Assembly (NCBI RefSeq): GCF_021729885.1
Contig: NZ_CP063401.1
Location: forward strand, 3,216,501-3,280,500
Source of the DNA: Devosia sp. SL43
GTDB lineage: Bacteria > Pseudomonadota > Alphaproteobacteria > Rhizobiales > Devosiaceae
DNA: 64,000 nucleotides
Direction: 5' to 3'
Position 1 is the stretch's first letter; each line of letters opens with the position of its first letter. This document shows positions 34,993 to 45,521 of this stretch, in pieces. A program made the position numbers and the translations under genes. Under the pieces are notes generated by a model, which searched no databases, was not told the DNA's origin, and was given only the letters and a program-made list of their open reading frames with translations.

Positions 34993-35726
34993 TAGTCCAC
35001 CTGCGTCAGATAGAGCCCCGACGACGGCGCCATGGCGCCGCAGCGCCGCCGATCCTTGGCATCGAGCGCAGCCCGGAAATCGGCCGGCGACCACTTGCCC
35101 TCGCCCACCAGCCGCAGCGACCCCACCATCGAGCGCACCTGATGATGCAGGAAACTGCGGGCGCTGACGCTGGCCACGATATGGTCCAGTTCTCTGCGGA
35201 CCGAGAACCTGTCCAAAGTCCGCAAAGGCGATTTGGCCTGGCATTCCGAAGAGCGGAATGTGGTGAAGTCATGTAGGCCCACGATTAGACTGGCAGCATG
35301 GTCCATGGCTGCGGCATCCAGGCTCTTGGGAATGTGCCAGACATGATCGCGCTCGATCACGGGCGGCGCCCGGCGCGTCAGGATCCGATATTCGTAGTGA
35401 CGCGTCTTGGCAGAAAACCGGGCCTCGAAATCCTCACCCACGGCCTCGACGTCGAGCACCGCCACCGGCGCCGGCCGCAGGTGGTAATTCAGCGCTTCGC
35501 GAATGCGGAACGGGTCCCATTCCCGGCTGAGGTCGACATGCGCCACCTGGCCCAGCGCATGCACACCGGCATCGGTTCGGCCCGCCGCTTGCGTGGTGAC
35601 AACCTCGCCCGACATGGCAGCGATCGCCTCTTCCAGCGCCTGCTGCACACTGGGCCGCTCGCTCTGGCGCTGCCAGCCCGAGAAAGGCGTTCCGTCATAT
35701 TCAATGGTGAGCTTGTAGCGCGGCAT
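34989..35726 (-). CDS. truA: tRNA pseudouridine synthase A
   Basis: A 245-residue enzyme making pseudouridine at positions 38-40 of tRNA anticodon stems. Catalytic D52 lies in [14 protein letters not shown]. The starting segment [18 protein letters not shown] is typical. It directly follows fmt on the same strand (1 bp between fmt stop and truA start), the usual alphaproteobacterial order def, fmt, truA. Confidence 0.97.
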   Translation of the reverse strand: MPRYKLTIEYDGTPFSGWQRQSERPSVQQALEEAIAAMSGEVVTTQAAGRTDAGVHALGQVAHVDLSREWDPFRIREALNYHLRPAPVAVLDVEAVGEDFEARFSAKTRHYEYRILTRRAPPVIERDHVWHIPKSLDAAAMDHAASLIVGLHDFTTFRSSECQAKSPLRTLDRFSVRRELDHIVASVSARSFLHHQVRSMVGSLRLVGEGKWSPADFRAALDAKDRRRCGAMAPSSGLYLTQVDY

Positions 35727-36647
35727 CTAGCGCACGGTTTGCGGCAGGCTGCCCGCACCGCGCAGGAACGTCGCAGCATCCATGGCGCCCTTGCCCTCGC
35801 GCTGCACCTGGGTCAGCCGCACGGCACCCTCGCCGCAGGCGATGGTCAGGTCGTCGAGCAGGGTCCCCGGCTCACCCGGTCCTTCGCCCATGGTCGAGCG
35901 CAAAGCCTTGACCCGCACCGGCTTGCCGGCGAGTTCGATTTCGAACCAGGCACCGGGGAAGGGCGACAGGCCGCGAATGTGGTTGTGCACGTCCTGCGCC
36001 GGTAGCGACCAGTCGATCCGCGCTTCGGCCTTCTCGATCTTCTTGGCGTAGATCGTGCCGTCTTCGGTCTGCGGCGTGAAATCGAGGCTGCCGCGCTGCA
36101 GTGCCGCCAGAGCCCGGCCCATCAGGTCGGCACCGAGCCGCATCATCACGTCATGCAGCTCGCCGGCCGTCATGTCTGGACCGATGGGGATGACCTCGCC
36201 GACTGCCACCGGTCCGGTATCCAGACCCTCTTCCATCTGCATCACCATCACGCCGGTTTGCCTGTCGCCGGCCATCACCGCGCGCTGGATCGGCGCCGCA
36301 CCACGCCAGCGCGGCAGCAGCGAACCATGGAGGTTGAGACAACCATATTCCGGCGCATCAAGGATCGGTTTGGGCAACAGCAGCCCATAGGCGACCACGA
36401 TGGCCAGTTCGGCGTCGTGGCTGGCAAAGACGATCTGCTCGGCCTCGCCCTTGAGCGACTTGGGGGTGAACACCGGAATGCCGAACCCTTCGGCCGCCAG
36501 ATGCACCGGCGACTTACGCTCTTCCCGCCCACGACCGGCTGGCTTGGGCGCGCGCGTATAGACCGCTACGACCTCGTGCCCGGAGGAGACAATTTCGGTC
36601 AGCGTTGGAACGGAAAAGTCGGGCGTACCCATAAAGACGATGCGCAT
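35727..36647 (-). CDS. fmt: Methionyl-tRNA formyltransferase
   Basis: A 306-residue enzyme that formylates initiator Met-tRNA using 10-formyl-tetrahydrofolate. Catalytic N105, H107 and D143 are in [19 protein letters not shown] and GLDTGPV. It forms a unit with def upstream and truA downstream, though a repeat element lies between fmt and def. Confidence 0.97.
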   Translation of the reverse strand: MRIVFMGTPDFSVPTLTEIVSSGHEVVAVYTRAPKPAGRGREERKSPVHLAAEGFGIPVFTPKSLKGEAEQIVFASHDAELAIVVAYGLLLPKPILDAPEYGCLNLHGSLLPRWRGAAPIQRAVMAGDRQTGVMVMQMEEGLDTGPVAVGEVIPIGPDMTAGELHDVMMRLGADLMGRALAALQRGSLDFTPQTEDGTIYAKKIEKAEARIDWSLPAQDVHNHIRGLSPFPGAWFEIELAGKPVRVKALRSTMGEGPGEPGTLLDDLTIACGEGAVRLTQVQREGKGAMDAATFLRGAGSLPQTVR

Positions 36648-36660
36648 GGGTAAACTACTC

Positions 36661-36825
36661 CATCTACCCCTCTCCCCTTGCGGGAGAGGGTGCCCGAAGG
36701 GCGGGTGAGGGGTTTGGCCCCGGCCCTTGCCTAAAATCGCTCCACCGGAGCGATTTTTGCGGCGCGAAGCCCCTCATCCGGCGCTGCGCGCCACCTTCTC
36801 CCGCAACGGGAGAAGGAAAGGTCCG
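36661..36825. repeat. Palindromic intergenic repeat (family A) with a nested family C palindrome
   Basis: The arms read CTCTCCCCTTGCGGGAGAGG with GTGCCCGAAGGGCGGGTGAG on one side, and CCTCATCCGGCGCTGCGCGC with CACCTTCTCCCGCAACGGGA on the other. Between them lies AAAATCGCTCC / GGAGCGATTTT (36732-36757 region), the same palindrome as before pheA. Related elements are at 41023 and 57861. Confidence 0.8.
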
Positions 36826-36828
36826 TGA

Positions 36829-37344
36829 CTAACCAGCAGCCCGCTTGGCCTGCTTGTCGAACTTCTTGATCACCCGGTCGCGCTTGAGGCGGCTGAGATA
36901 GTCGATATAGAGCACGCCATCGAGGTGATCGAGTTCGTGCTGGATGCAGACGGCCAGCTTGCCCTCGGCTTCCTTGGTCACTTGCTCGCCATCGAGGTTG
37001 GTGTAAGTCACCGTGACCTCGTTGGGCCGCTCGACTTCGTAGTACAGCTCGGGGATGGACAGGCAACCTTCCTCGGTCACCTGCATCTGCTCGCCAAAAT
37101 GGGTGATCTCGGGGTTGATCAGCACCATCGGTTCGGGCGTCTCGCCTTCCGGCGCCAGGTCCATCACCACAATGCGCTTCATCACCCCGATCTGCGGCGC
37201 AGCCAGGCCAATGCCGGGCGCGTCATACATGGTGTCGAGCATGTCCTTGGCCAGCGTCTTGATCTCGTCATCGACCTCGATGATCGGATCGGCGACGGCG
37301 CGCAGCCGTGCATCGGGAATGACGAGAATGGGGCGAACAGCCAT
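36829..37344 (-). CDS. def: Peptide deformylase
   Basis: A 171-residue metalloenzyme removing formyl from new proteins. The three motifs are intact: GIGLAAPQ (44-51), EGCLS with C94, and QHELDH with H136, E137 and H140. I chose the ATG at 37344; the frame is open to 37425 but the extra part is not conserved. It lies upstream of fmt with a repeat between. Confidence 0.97.
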   Translation of the reverse strand: MAVRPILVIPDARLRAVADPIIEVDDEIKTLAKDMLDTMYDAPGIGLAAPQIGVMKRIVVMDLAPEGETPEPMVLINPEITHFGEQMQVTEEGCLSIPELYYEVERPNEVTVTYTNLDGEQVTKEAEGKLAVCIQHELDHLDGVLYIDYLSRLKRDRVIKKFDKQAKRAAG

Positions 37345-37469
37345 GGCGAAAGGTCCGGCGGAAAGGGATTTGCCTCTCGATATGGTATTTCCGCGCCTGC
37401 GGTCAACTCTTGTGGATCGCCACAAAAGAGAACATTATGCGAACACCCGAATCGCATTAGTCTGGCCTG

Positions 37470-38888
37470 ATGGAAAATGTGCTCTTTATCCTCGGCGACT
37501 ATCCCGTAACGCAGCTGCAGGCCGCCATTGGCGGTGGCGTGCTGGTCGGGCTGCTGCTGGTCATCATCCTCATCGTATCCATGCGCGCCAATGCGCGGCG
37601 CGCCGCTGAGGCCGCTGCGCAGATGGCCGAACAGGTACGCACCAGTTTCACCGATCAGATTGCCGAGCGCGACCGCCGCATCGCCGAGCTCGACCATCAG
37701 GTTCGGGTCGAGCGCGATCGCGGTGCCGACCTGCTTGATGTGGAGCGCGAAAAGGGCGCGGAGTTGCTCGCCCAGCTATCGGCGCTGCGCGCCCGTTTTG
37801 ACGAGCAGACAAAGCAGTCGGAAGAGAACCTGGCGCGCTTCCTCGGTGCCCGGCAGCAGATGACCGACGAGTTCAAGGCCATTGCCGGCGACGTGCTCAA
37901 GTCGCATAGCGAGACCTTTTCCAGGCAGAACCGCGAGCAGGTCGATACGCTGCTCAAGCCGCTGAACGACAAGATCGTCGAATTCCAGTCCGGCATGCTG
38001 ACCGATCGTGCCACCATGGCCGAACAGATCCGCGCGCTTGCCGCGAGCAATCTGCAGATCACCACCGAAGCCAACAACCTGACTCGTGCGCTCAAGGGCA
38101 ATTCGCAGACCCAGGGCGCCTGGGGCGAGATGATCCTCTCGACCATCCTTGAACGCTCGGGCCTGCGTGAGGGCGAGCAGTTCATTACCCAGCAGAGCCA
38201 CACGGGCGACAACGGCTCGCGCGTTCGCACCGACGTCGAAGTGCTGATGCCCAACAACGATAGGCTGGTCATCGACTCCAAGGTCTCCCTCAACGCCTTC
38301 GAGGCCTATACCAGCAGCGACGAGGAAGACAGGACCCTGCATTTGCAGGCGCACATCAATTCCATCCGCACCCACATCAAGACGCTGGGCGACAAGTCCT
38401 ATCACCGCCATTCCGGAAGCAAGATGGACTATGTGATGATGTTCGTGCCCATCGAATCCGCGCTGGCTACAGCCATCCAGGCTGATGCGGGCCTTGTCGA
38501 ATTCGGCATGAGCCGCGGGGTCATGCTGACCACGCCGACGACGCTGATGACGGTGCTGCGCACTGTCAGAAACGTCTGGGACATCGAAAAGCGCCACCAG
38601 AATGCCGAGCAGATCGCCGAGCGCGCCGGCGCGCTTTACGAGAAGGTCGTTGGATTCCTCACCACCATGGACAAGGTCGGCACCAATCTCGACCGGGCAC
38701 AGCAGACCTTCGCCGATGCCAAAAACCAGCTCGCCTCGGGAAAGGGCAGTGTCGTCCGCCAGGTCGAAATGCTGCGCGAACTGGGCGCCAAATCAAGCAA
38801 GCCGCTGCCATCGGGCTGGGACGGCAGTGCCGAGGAACGCCAACCGCAATTGCGGCTCGTCGGCGAGGAGCCGGGCGACCTGTCCTGA
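37470..38888 (+). CDS. rmuC: DNA recombination protein RmuC
   Basis: A 472-residue protein. A membrane anchor (about residues 18-38) is followed by a long coiled coil (about 45-190), then the RmuC nuclease-like domain (LKGNSQTQGAWGEMILSTIL, VLMPNNDRLVIDSKVSLNAF). RmuC limits inversions at short repeats in E. coli. It is divergent from def by 125 bp. Confidence 0.94.
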   Translation: MENVLFILGDYPVTQLQAAIGGGVLVGLLLVIILIVSMRANARRAAEAAAQMAEQVRTSFTDQIAERDRRIAELDHQVRVERDRGADLLDVEREKGAELLAQLSALRARFDEQTKQSEENLARFLGARQQMTDEFKAIAGDVLKSHSETFSRQNREQVDTLLKPLNDKIVEFQSGMLTDRATMAEQIRALAASNLQITTEANNLTRALKGNSQTQGAWGEMILSTILERSGLREGEQFITQQSHTGDNGSRVRTDVEVLMPNNDRLVIDSKVSLNAFEAYTSSDEEDRTLHLQAHINSIRTHIKTLGDKSYHRHSGSKMDYVMMFVPIESALATAIQADAGLVEFGMSRGVMLTTPTTLMTVLRTVRNVWDIEKRHQNAEQIAERAGALYEKVVGFLTTMDKVGTNLDRAQQTFADAKNQLASGKGSVVRQVEMLRELGAKSSKPLPSGWDGSAEERQPQLRLVGEEPGDLS

Positions 38889-38953
38889 TCACGTGCATCG
38901 AACCTCTCTGCCCGTGCCGCGTTGTGATGGAGCAACGAGCATGGGAGACGAGA

Positions 38954-39442
38954 ATGGCTCAGCATCACGACCATCACGGCACCATGGTGCCGCAAGACAC
39001 CAACTTCGATAATGCCGACCAGCCGGGCATCGCCCAGCCCTACACGCAGAGCGAGATCGAGGAGCTGCTGTACGGTGAAGATCGCCCCGCCAGCGAGCGG
39101 CTGGCGCGTCTGCGGGAACTGCGCGACGAAACCTCGATCCGCGAGAGCGGTGATTGGGGCGATCAGGACCCTGCCGCGATGCTGGACGAGCTGGATCGCG
39201 CCATCGACGAATTGAGCGCCACCATCGCCAATGGCGACGACAATGAGGACTATGCCGGCCTCGCGACCAACTTCGACAACGATCCCAGCGATCGGCTAGA
39301 CGCGCTGTCCCCCGACGACGTCGATGCCCGACACGCCATCGAAAGCGATGATGAGTTGGATGAGGACGACGAGCTCGGTCCACTCGACGAAGCCGAATGG
39401 GACGAGGGTGATGATTTCCGGCCCGAAAGGGGCGTCCACTAG
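38954..39442 (+). CDS. Acidic hypothetical protein
   Basis: A 162-residue, strongly acidic protein rich in Asp and Glu (SDDELDEDDELGPLDEAEWD near the C-terminus) with a His-rich start (MAQHHDHHGTMVPQDTN). The ATG at 38954 follows GGGAGACGAG. No family recognised; it may be a local conserved protein. It follows rmuC by 65 bp. Confidence 0.65.
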   Translation: MAQHHDHHGTMVPQDTNFDNADQPGIAQPYTQSEIEELLYGEDRPASERLARLRELRDETSIRESGDWGDQDPAAMLDELDRAIDELSATIANGDDNEDYAGLATNFDNDPSDRLDALSPDDVDARHAIESDDELDEDDELGPLDEAEWDEGDDFRPERGVH

Positions 39443-39525
39443 GTCAGTTTCAATTTGCCGTTACGGTCATGGGCGCGCCACCCGGCGCGTCCTATCGTGT
39501 GGCCTCAGCAATGGAGGAGACCGCG

Positions 39526-40416
39526 ATGACCGAACAGTCCCGTGACGAACATCCTGTGATCACCCAGGACATGATCAACCTCTTCGACGACTACACGCAC
39601 CTCTCGCTTGATCGCCGCAAGTTCATGGACAATCTGGCCAAACTGGCCGGCTCGGTCACCGCCGCAACCGCGGCCGCCTCCATGATGGCGTCCAACGCCC
39701 AAGCCCAGGGACTGACATCAGAGACCGACGCCAGCCTCACGATAGCCGACGTCAGCTATGCCGGTGCCAAGGGCGAGATGAAGGGCTATCTCGTGACACC
39801 CAAGGAAGGCGGGCCGTTTGGCACCGTCATCGTCATACATGAGAACCGCGGCCTCAACGCCCATATCAAGGACGTCGCCCGCCGGGTCGCACTCGAAGGC
39901 TTCATAGCGCTCGCTCCCGATTTCCTGTCCGACCAGGGCGGCACGCCAGCCGATGAAGAAGCAGCGCGCGCCATGTTCAGCACATTGCCGGCGCCTGATG
40001 TAGCCGCCAATGGCGTCGCCACCATCGCCTATCTCAAGTCGCTCCCCAATGTGACCGGCAAGGTCGGCGCCATGGGCTTCTGTTGGGGCGGTGGCACCGT
40101 CAACAATCTAGCCACCGTCGCACCGGACCTCGCTGCCGCCGTTGCCTATTATGGCGGCCAGCCCAATGCGGCCAACGTCCCCAATATCAAGGCGCGGGTG
40201 ATGCTGCACTATGCCGGGCTCGACGACCGCATCAATGCCGGTATTGCCGCCTACGAGGAGGCATTGAAGGCCGCCGGGACGGACTACCAGCTGTTCCTAT
40301 ATGACGGCGTCAATCACGCCTTCAACAACGAGACCAGCGCTGCGCGTTACGACAAGACGGCCGCCGACCTGGCCTGGTCCCGCACGATCGGGCTGTTCAA
40401 GGAAGCACTGGCCTAA
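39526..40416 (+). CDS. Dienelactone hydrolase-family protein with Tat-like signal
   Basis: A 296-residue alpha/beta hydrolase. The triad is Cys in MGFCWGGG, Asp in YAGLDDRIN and His in GVNHAFNN. The N-terminus has a twin-arginine-like signal ([20 protein letters not shown], ending ASNAQAQ), so it is probably exported folded. The ATG at 39526 follows GGAGGAGA. It resembles E. coli YghX-type hydrolases. It converges with recR (stops overlap by 4 bp). Confidence 0.9.
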   Translation: MTEQSRDEHPVITQDMINLFDDYTHLSLDRRKFMDNLAKLAGSVTAATAAASMMASNAQAQGLTSETDASLTIADVSYAGAKGEMKGYLVTPKEGGPFGTVIVIHENRGLNAHIKDVARRVALEGFIALAPDFLSDQGGTPADEEAARAMFSTLPAPDVAANGVATIAYLKSLPNVTGKVGAMGFCWGGGTVNNLATVAPDLAAAVAYYGGQPNAANVPNIKARVMLHYAGLDDRINAGIAAYEEALKAAGTDYQLFLYDGVNHAFNNETSAARYDKTAADLAWSRTIGLFKEALA

Positions 40417-41009
40417 ATCTCGGTCCGCGCACGGAGGGCCTGGCTCAGCGTGCCCTCGTCGAGATAATCAAGCTCCCCGCCCACCGGCACGCCGTGGGCG
40501 AGGCGCGTGACCTTCGTGCCCGAGCCGGCGAGGCGATCGGTGATGTAATGCGCCGTCGTCTGGCCTTCGACCGTGGCGTTGACGGCCAGCACGACTTCCT
40601 TGAAGGTCGGCGCGCGCTTGATCAGGTCGTCGATGGTGATGTCATCAGGCCCGACACCATCGAGCGGCGACAGCACGCCGCCGAGCACGTGATAGCGCAC
40701 AGGTCCAACCCCAGCCCGCTCCAGCGCCCAGAGGTCAGCGACATCCTCGACCACGATCAGCATGCCGCTTTCGGCGCGGCGTGGATCGGCGCAGATCGAG
40801 CACGGGCTCATCGTATCGACATTGCCGCAGACCTCGCAGGTCTTGACCGCGATCACAGCCCGGTCCAGCGCCGCCGACAGCGGGATCATCAGCTGATCCT
40901 TCTTCTTGATCAGCTGCAAAACCGCCCGGCGCGCCGAACGCGGCCCGAGCCCCGGCAGGCGTGCCAGGAGCTGGATCAGCTGTTCAATCTCGGGTCCGCC
41001 GGATGCCAT
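40413..41009 (-). CDS. recR: Recombination protein RecR
   Basis: A 198-residue protein acting with RecF and RecO to load RecA at gaps. It has a helix-hairpin-helix, a zinc finger (C58, C61, C70, C73) and a Toprim domain ([20 protein letters not shown]). The order dnaX, ybaB, recR is widely conserved. Confidence 0.97.
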   Translation of the reverse strand: MASGGPEIEQLIQLLARLPGLGPRSARRAVLQLIKKKDQLMIPLSAALDRAVIAVKTCEVCGNVDTMSPCSICADPRRAESGMLIVVEDVADLWALERAGVGPVRYHVLGGVLSPLDGVGPDDITIDDLIKRAPTFKEVVLAVNATVEGQTTAHYITDRLAGSGTKVTRLAHGVPVGGELDYLDEGTLSQALRARTEI

Positions 41010-41022
41010 CGATCTTCACTTT

Positions 41023-41135
41023 CCCTTCTCCCCTCGTGGGAGAAGGTGGCGCGCAGCGCCGGATGAGGGGAACTTGGGGCGGGAGAGAACCCCCCATCCG
41101 CCCTTCGGGCACCTTCTCCCACGAGGGGAGAAGGG
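41023..41135. repeat. Palindromic intergenic repeat (family A), between recR and ybaB
   Basis: Perfect 26-bp inverted repeats at 41023-41048 and 41110-41135 (each starting CCCTTCTCCCCTCGTGGGAG or its complement), with the family A core motifs GCGCGCAGCGCCGGATGAG and CATCCGCCCTTCGGGCAC inside. Inserted between two co-transcribed genes, it could form a very strong structure in the message. Confidence 0.85.
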
Positions 41136-41143
41136 AAGAGAAC

Positions 41144-41467
41144 CTAGAACGGGAACTTCATGCCCGGCGGGATCGGCAACCCAGCCGTGACTTCCGACAT
41201 GCGGCGCTGCATTTCGGCTTCGCTCTTGGCCTTGGCGTCGGCATGCGCGGCGACGATCAGGTCCTCGAGCACTTCCACGTCGTCTTCCTTAAACAGCGAC
41301 GGATCGATTTTGAGACCCTTCAGGTCGCCCTTGCCTGAGAGCGACACGGTGACCATGCCACCGCCGGAGCGGCCTTCGACCACGAGATTGGCGAGGTCGG
41401 CCTGCATGGCCTCCATCTTGCTTTTCATCTCGCTGGCGGCCTTCATCATGCCCATGATGTCTTTCAT
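41144..41467 (-). CDS. ybaB: Nucleoid-associated protein YbaB/EbfC
   Basis: A 107-residue dimeric DNA-binding protein. It starts with the family helix [20 protein letters not shown] and contains [20 protein letters not shown]. It overlaps dnaX by 4 bp (ATGA). Confidence 0.95.
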   Translation of the reverse strand: MKDIMGMMKAASEMKSKMEAMQADLANLVVEGRSGGGMVTVSLSGKGDLKGLKIDPSLFKEDDVEVLEDLIVAAHADAKAKSEAEMQRRMSEVTAGLPIPPGMKFPF

Positions 41468-43242
41468 TCGTCGTCCTCTTCGATTGGCGGGGGTGGCACA
41501 TCGGCCACCGGCAGATCGGCTTCGTCCTTGACCTTGACGTTGACCACCTTGGCGCCGGGGAAAGTGTTCAGGATCGCCTGCACCAGCGGGTCATCATGCG
41601 CCTGGGCATGAGCCAGCGCGGCGCGCTCTTCCTTTTCCTGGCGCAGCGTTGGGCCGTCGATCGGCTTGGTCGATACCATGATCAGCCAGCGCTGGCCGGT
41701 CCAGACCTGCAGCCGGGCCGAAAGCGTCGCGATGATACCGGGATCGGCGCCATCGGCCAGCGCGACCTCGATGCGGCCCTGCTCGAACGAGATCGGCCGC
41801 ATCTGGCCTTCAAGCGCCAGCTTCACCAACACATCGCGCTTGGCGCCAGCCAACGCGATCAGTTCCTTGTAGGAGCCGACCGTGGACAAAGCCGGCTGCG
41901 CAACGGGCTGTGGTGCAATTGCCGGCTGGGCGCTGGCTTGCAACGCACTTGGCTGCGCGGCAACCGCCTCGGTCATAACAGGGCGTGGTGTCTCGACGCG
42001 CATGGCCGATGCGCCGCCGGACGATCCGGACGGACCGCGCGACATCGGCGCCATCTGTTGCATGGCCGGAGCGGGCGCCGGTTGGTTGCTCAGCCGGGCA
42101 ATGAGATCATCCGGGCTGGGCAGGTCGGCGGCATAGGCCAGCCGGATCAGCGCCATTTCGGCGGCCTGCAGGCCATTGTTGGCCCGCGCCACCTCGTCAT
42201 GGCCCTTGAACAATATCTGCCACGCCCGCGTCAGCGCCCGCATCGGCAGCTTGCCCGCGAGCTCCGCGCCGCGCTTCCGCTCGTCCGGCGTCAGCGACAC
42301 ATCGTCGGCGGCGGCCGGCACGACCTTGATGCGCGTCACCAGATGGGTGAAATCGGCGAGATCGGCGACGAGCGTCTGCGGATCGGCGCCCATGTCGTAG
42401 AGCGAGCGCATGGTCTCGATGGCCTCGCCGATGCGGCCGCCCATCAGCTCTTCGAACAGGTCGATGATCCGCGCCCGGTCACCCAGCCCCAGCATCGCCT
42501 TGACCGTCGCCGCCGTCACCGTGCCATTGCCATGTGCAATCGCCTGGTCGAGCAGGCTGAGATTATCGCGTGCCGAACCCTCGCCGGCGCGGACGATCAT
42601 CGCCAGCGCCTCAGGTTCGAATGAAATGCCTTCCTGCCCCAGGATGGATTCGAGGTAGGCCGACATCACCTCAGGCGTGATGCGGCGCAGGTCGAAGCGC
42701 ATGCAGCGGCTGAGGATCGTCACCGGCACCTTGCGGATTTCGGTGGTGGCGAAGATGAACTTGACGTACGGCGGCGGCTCTTCCAGTGTCTTCAGCAGCC
42801 CGTTGAAGGCGGCCGTTGAGAGCATATGGACTTCGTCGATGACATAGACTTTGTACGGCGCCGCAGCGGGCGCATATTTTACCGATTCGATGATTTCGCG
42901 GATATCGTTGATGCCGGTATTGCTGGCGGCGTCCATCTCGATGACGTCGACATGCCGCCCCTCGATAATGGCGCGGCAATGCTCGCCCTCGACGCTCAGG
43001 TCGAGCGTGGGGTGCGGCCCCGAGGCATCTTCGTAGTTGAAAGCACGCGCCAGGATACGGGCGGTCGTGGTCTTGCCCACGCCGCGCACGCCGGTGAGGA
43101 TGAAGGCGTGGTGGATGCGGTTCTGCGCAAACGCGTTGCCCAGCGTCTGGACCATGGCGTCCTGGCCGACCAGCGTGGTGAAATCGCGCGGCCGGTATTT
43201 GCGGGCGAGAACGAGATAGGGCGAGGTCGGTGCGTCAGCCAT
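41464..43242 (-). CDS. dnaX: DNA polymerase III subunits gamma and tau
   Basis: A 592-residue clamp-loader ATPase. Walker A is GVRGVGKTT (51-59), Walker B is VIDEVHML (about 135-141) and sensor 1 lies in [10 protein letters not shown]. The zinc module of E. coli DnaX, with four cysteines, is not complete: only C89 remains in [11 protein letters not shown] believe this is normal for related rhizobial DnaX proteins. The C-terminal 200 residues are a Pro/Ala-rich link and the tau-type region. It is followed by ybaB and recR. Confidence 0.96.
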   Translation of the reverse strand: MADAPTSPYLVLARKYRPRDFTTLVGQDAMVQTLGNAFAQNRIHHAFILTGVRGVGKTTTARILARAFNYEDASGPHPTLDLSVEGEHCRAIIEGRHVDVIEMDAASNTGINDIREIIESVKYAPAAAPYKVYVIDEVHMLSTAAFNGLLKTLEEPPPYVKFIFATTEIRKVPVTILSRCMRFDLRRITPEVMSAYLESILGQEGISFEPEALAMIVRAGEGSARDNLSLLDQAIAHGNGTVTAATVKAMLGLGDRARIIDLFEELMGGRIGEAIETMRSLYDMGADPQTLVADLADFTHLVTRIKVVPAAADDVSLTPDERKRGAELAGKLPMRALTRAWQILFKGHDEVARANNGLQAAEMALIRLAYAADLPSPDDLIARLSNQPAPAPAMQQMAPMSRGPSGSSGGASAMRVETPRPVMTEAVAAQPSALQASAQPAIAPQPVAQPALSTVGSYKELIALAGAKRDVLVKLALEGQMRPISFEQGRIEVALADGADPGIIATLSARLQVWTGQRWLIMVSTKPIDGPTLRQEKEERAALAHAQAHDDPLVQAILNTFPGAKVVNVKVKDEADLPVADVPPPPIEEDDE

Positions 43243-43308
43243 CGAGCCCTTCTGTCGCTTGCATGGTGGGGAATCTGCCTTGGGTCATCGACCTATCATA
43301 AGGCTAAG

Positions 43309-43404
43309 TAGGAGGCTGGCAACGACCCGTGAAGGTCTCGTTGGGGCTGCTTCCTTCCGGACCTGACCCGGTTGGCGAGGAACACGTCCGCGCCAACCTC
43401 CCGG
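43309..43404 (-). ncRNA. ffs: Signal recognition particle RNA, small bacterial type
   Basis: On the minus strand the conserved apical motif GGTCAGGTCCGGAAGGAAGC is present (43348-43369 region). The ends pair, GGGAGGTTGGC near 43402 with GCCAGCCTCC near 43311, giving a molecule of about 95 nt. It binds Ffh and guides membrane-protein export. Its place just upstream of dnaX is common in alphaproteobacteria. Confidence 0.95.
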
Positions 43405-43530
43405 AGCGCTATATGCGAACAAAATCGGGCGATGGCAAGGCCCGGGCGGCGTAAACCATTTGTTAACGTCGTCGCGGACAAGGCCGCTCTCCTGCATTAA
43501 GGTTTCGTCAACCATGAGCAGGAGGCCTCA

Positions 43531-43707
43531 ATGCGTGTTCCATCGATGGGCATGACCCTGGCAGACCGCCGCGAGCTGCGCGCGATCGTGGCCGAAGGCT
43601 ATCGCATCGCCGAATACATGCTGCGCGACTACCGCGATCCGCCGACCATGGTGTCGGTCTTCCGCGACTGGTTCGCGCAGGTCCGCACGGTCGTATCGAC
43701 GCGCTAG
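43531..43707 (+). CDS. Small protein of 58 residues
   Basis: An ATG at 43531 opens 58 codons to a TAG at 43705-43707, preceded by GGAGG at 43521-43525 at ideal spacing. The product (MRVPSMGMTLADRRELRAIV, EGYRIAEYMLRDYRDPPTM) is basic and mostly helical with no membrane segment. No family recognised. It ends 4 bp inside the convergent DUF817 gene's 3' end. Confidence 0.65.
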   Translation: MRVPSMGMTLADRRELRAIVAEGYRIAEYMLRDYRDPPTMVSVFRDWFAQVRTVVSTR

Positions 43708-44561
43708 GTTTTTTCCGGCACATAGGTCTTGGGCGGATGCACCAGCGTCACCAACACCACCGAGATCAGCATCAGCAGATACCACGAGCCCAGCTTGCTC
43801 CAGCTGACCAGTGACCAGCCGTCGCGCTGATCGGGATAAATCCAGGCGCGCGACCAGGTCCCGATATTCTCGCCGATCCAGATGAACAGCGCGACCAGGA
43901 GAAACGCCAGCAGCATCGGCATGCGGTGGCGGAAGCGAAAGACGCGATAGTGCATGGAACTGCGGAAATAGAGCAGGGCCACCACCGCGAACAGCAGCCA
44001 GCGAAAATCGTAGATGAAGTGGTGGCTGAAGAAGTTGATGTAGATCGCGGCCGCCAGCAGCACTGTCATCCACACCGGCGGGTAGCGGGTGAAGGTAATG
44101 TCGAAAATGCGCAGGATGCGGGCCATGTAGGAGCCGACACAGGCATACATGAAGCCGGAAAACAGCGGCACGCCGCCGAGCCGGAAGAAGGCATCCTCGG
44201 GATAGATCCATGAGCCGGCAGCGGTCTTGAACAGCTCCATGCCGGTGCCGACCACGTGGAAGATCAGGATGACCTTGGCCTCGCTCAGCGTTTCCAGCCG
44301 AAACACCAGCATGCCGATCTGGATCGCCAGGGCCGCAAGGAAGAACACGTCATAGCGGTCGATGCCGCTGTCGGGCCACCAGATGGTGGTGACGATGATC
44401 ATCCCGAGCATCAGTCCGCCGAACAGGCAGGCCCAGGCCTGTTTCAGCCCGAAGACCAGAAATTCGATCAGGCCATCGGCCACCCGCCCGCGCGGCAGCC
44501 GCGCCAGCACCGCATGCGCCGCAGCGTCGATGCGGGATTCCAAACTCGTGAACCGGCCCAA
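43704..44561 (-). CDS. DUF817 membrane protein
   Basis: About 285 residues with eight or so membrane segments. Conserved stretches are GSWIYPEDAFFRLGGVPLFS, NFFSHHFIYDFRW and IGENIGTWSRAWIYPDQ, typical of DUF817, a family without known function. Likely start is TTG at 44561 after AAGGGCGAGGG; ATG 44639 is possible but would run into the promoter of the divergent LOG gene. A much longer frame on this strand is antisense to that gene and is rejected. Confidence 0.87.
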   Translation of the reverse strand: MGRFTSLESRIDAAAHAVLARLPRGRVADGLIEFLVFGLKQAWACLFGGLMLGMIIVTTIWWPDSGIDRYDVFFLAALAIQIGMLVFRLETLSEAKVILIFHVVGTGMELFKTAAGSWIYPEDAFFRLGGVPLFSGFMYACVGSYMARILRIFDITFTRYPPVWMTVLLAAAIYINFFSHHFIYDFRWLLFAVVALLYFRSSMHYRVFRFRHRMPMLLAFLLVALFIWIGENIGTWSRAWIYPDQRDGWSLVSWSKLGSWYLLMLISVVLVTLVHPPKTYVPEKT

Positions 44562-44660
44562 GTCCCTCGCCCTTGCTCCAACGCCCCGCGCTGGATATGC
44601 CCTGTCGATAGTTTCGGAATTGTGGCGGTGCTTCGCCATCTGTCTAGTGGAGACGCCGGC

Positions 44661-45521
44661 ATGGCCAAACGCCGTCCAACACCGTTGCGCACCTCGGGTG
44701 AGGACGTCGCCGCCAGCAAACGTGCCCCCTCGACGCCGCAGACCGAGTCGTCGGCCTTTCGCCTGGCCTTTGCCGATGACGAATTCCTCACGTCCGAGGA
44801 TACGCGCGGCATCCGCTTCCAGCTCGAATATCTCAAGCCCGAATTCCGCATGCGCGAGCGCGGCATCAATTCGACCGTCGTGCTGTTCGGCGGCGCCCGC
44901 ATCCCCGAACCGGGCAAGCCGGCCTGGGCGGCCAAGAACGAGGTGCAGAAGGCCAATCTCGAAGCCGCATCGCGCTATTACGACGAGGCACGGCGCTTCG
45001 CGCAGCTGGCGTCGGCGACGTCGCGCGCCCTCGATTACAAGGACTATGTCGTGGTCACCGGTGGTGGACCGGGCGTGATGGAGGCGGGCAATCGCGGCGC
45101 TGCCGATGTCGGGGCGCCATCGATCGGGCTCAATATCGTCTTGCCGCATGAGCAGGCGCCCAATGCCTATGTGACGCCGGACCTGAGCTTCAACTTCCAC
45201 TATTTCGCCACCCGCAAGATCCACTTCCTGCTGCGCGCCAAGGCGGTGGCGGTGTTCCCCGGTGGCTTCGGCACGCTCGACGAATTCTTCGAAACGCTGA
45301 CGCTGATCCAGACCGGCCGCATGGCGCGCATTCCGCTGCTGCTGTTCGGCGCCGAGTTCTGGCGCAAGGTGATCAACTTCGAGGCCTTGGCAGAGGCCGG
45401 CACGATCGCCCCGACCGATCCGCAACTCTTCACTATCGTCGATACGGCGGAGGAAGGCTGGGATGTGATCCGGCAATTCTACAATCTGCCCGAGATCGAC
45501 GAAGTTCTGCGCGGCGACTAG
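44661..45521 (+). CDS. LOG-family protein (Rossmann fold)
   Basis: A 286-residue protein with the two LOG motifs VVTGGGPGVMEAGNRGA (131-147) and FPGGFGTLDEF (199-209). LOG enzymes cleave nucleoside 5'-monophosphates; many bacterial members are annotated as cytokinin-activating or as nucleosidases of the PpnN type. The ATG at 44661 follows GGAG at 44649-44652. Confidence 0.92.
   Translation: MAKRRPTPLRTSGEDVAASKRAPSTPQTESSAFRLAFADDEFLTSEDTRGIRFQLEYLKPEFRMRERGINSTVVLFGGARIPEPGKPAWAAKNEVQKANLEAASRYYDEARRFAQLASATSRALDYKDYVVVTGGGPGVMEAGNRGAADVGAPSIGLNIVLPHEQAPNAYVTPDLSFNFHYFATRKIHFLLRAKAVAVFPGGFGTLDEFFETLTLIQTGRMARIPLLLFGAEFWRKVINFEALAEAGTIAPTDPQLFTIVDTAEEGWDVIRQFYNLPEIDEVLRGD

Noticed and set aside
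44640..45476. N-terminal extension of the DUF817 frame on the minus strand
   Set aside because: This part is antisense to the LOG gene, which has clear motifs; DUF817 homology begins near 44561.
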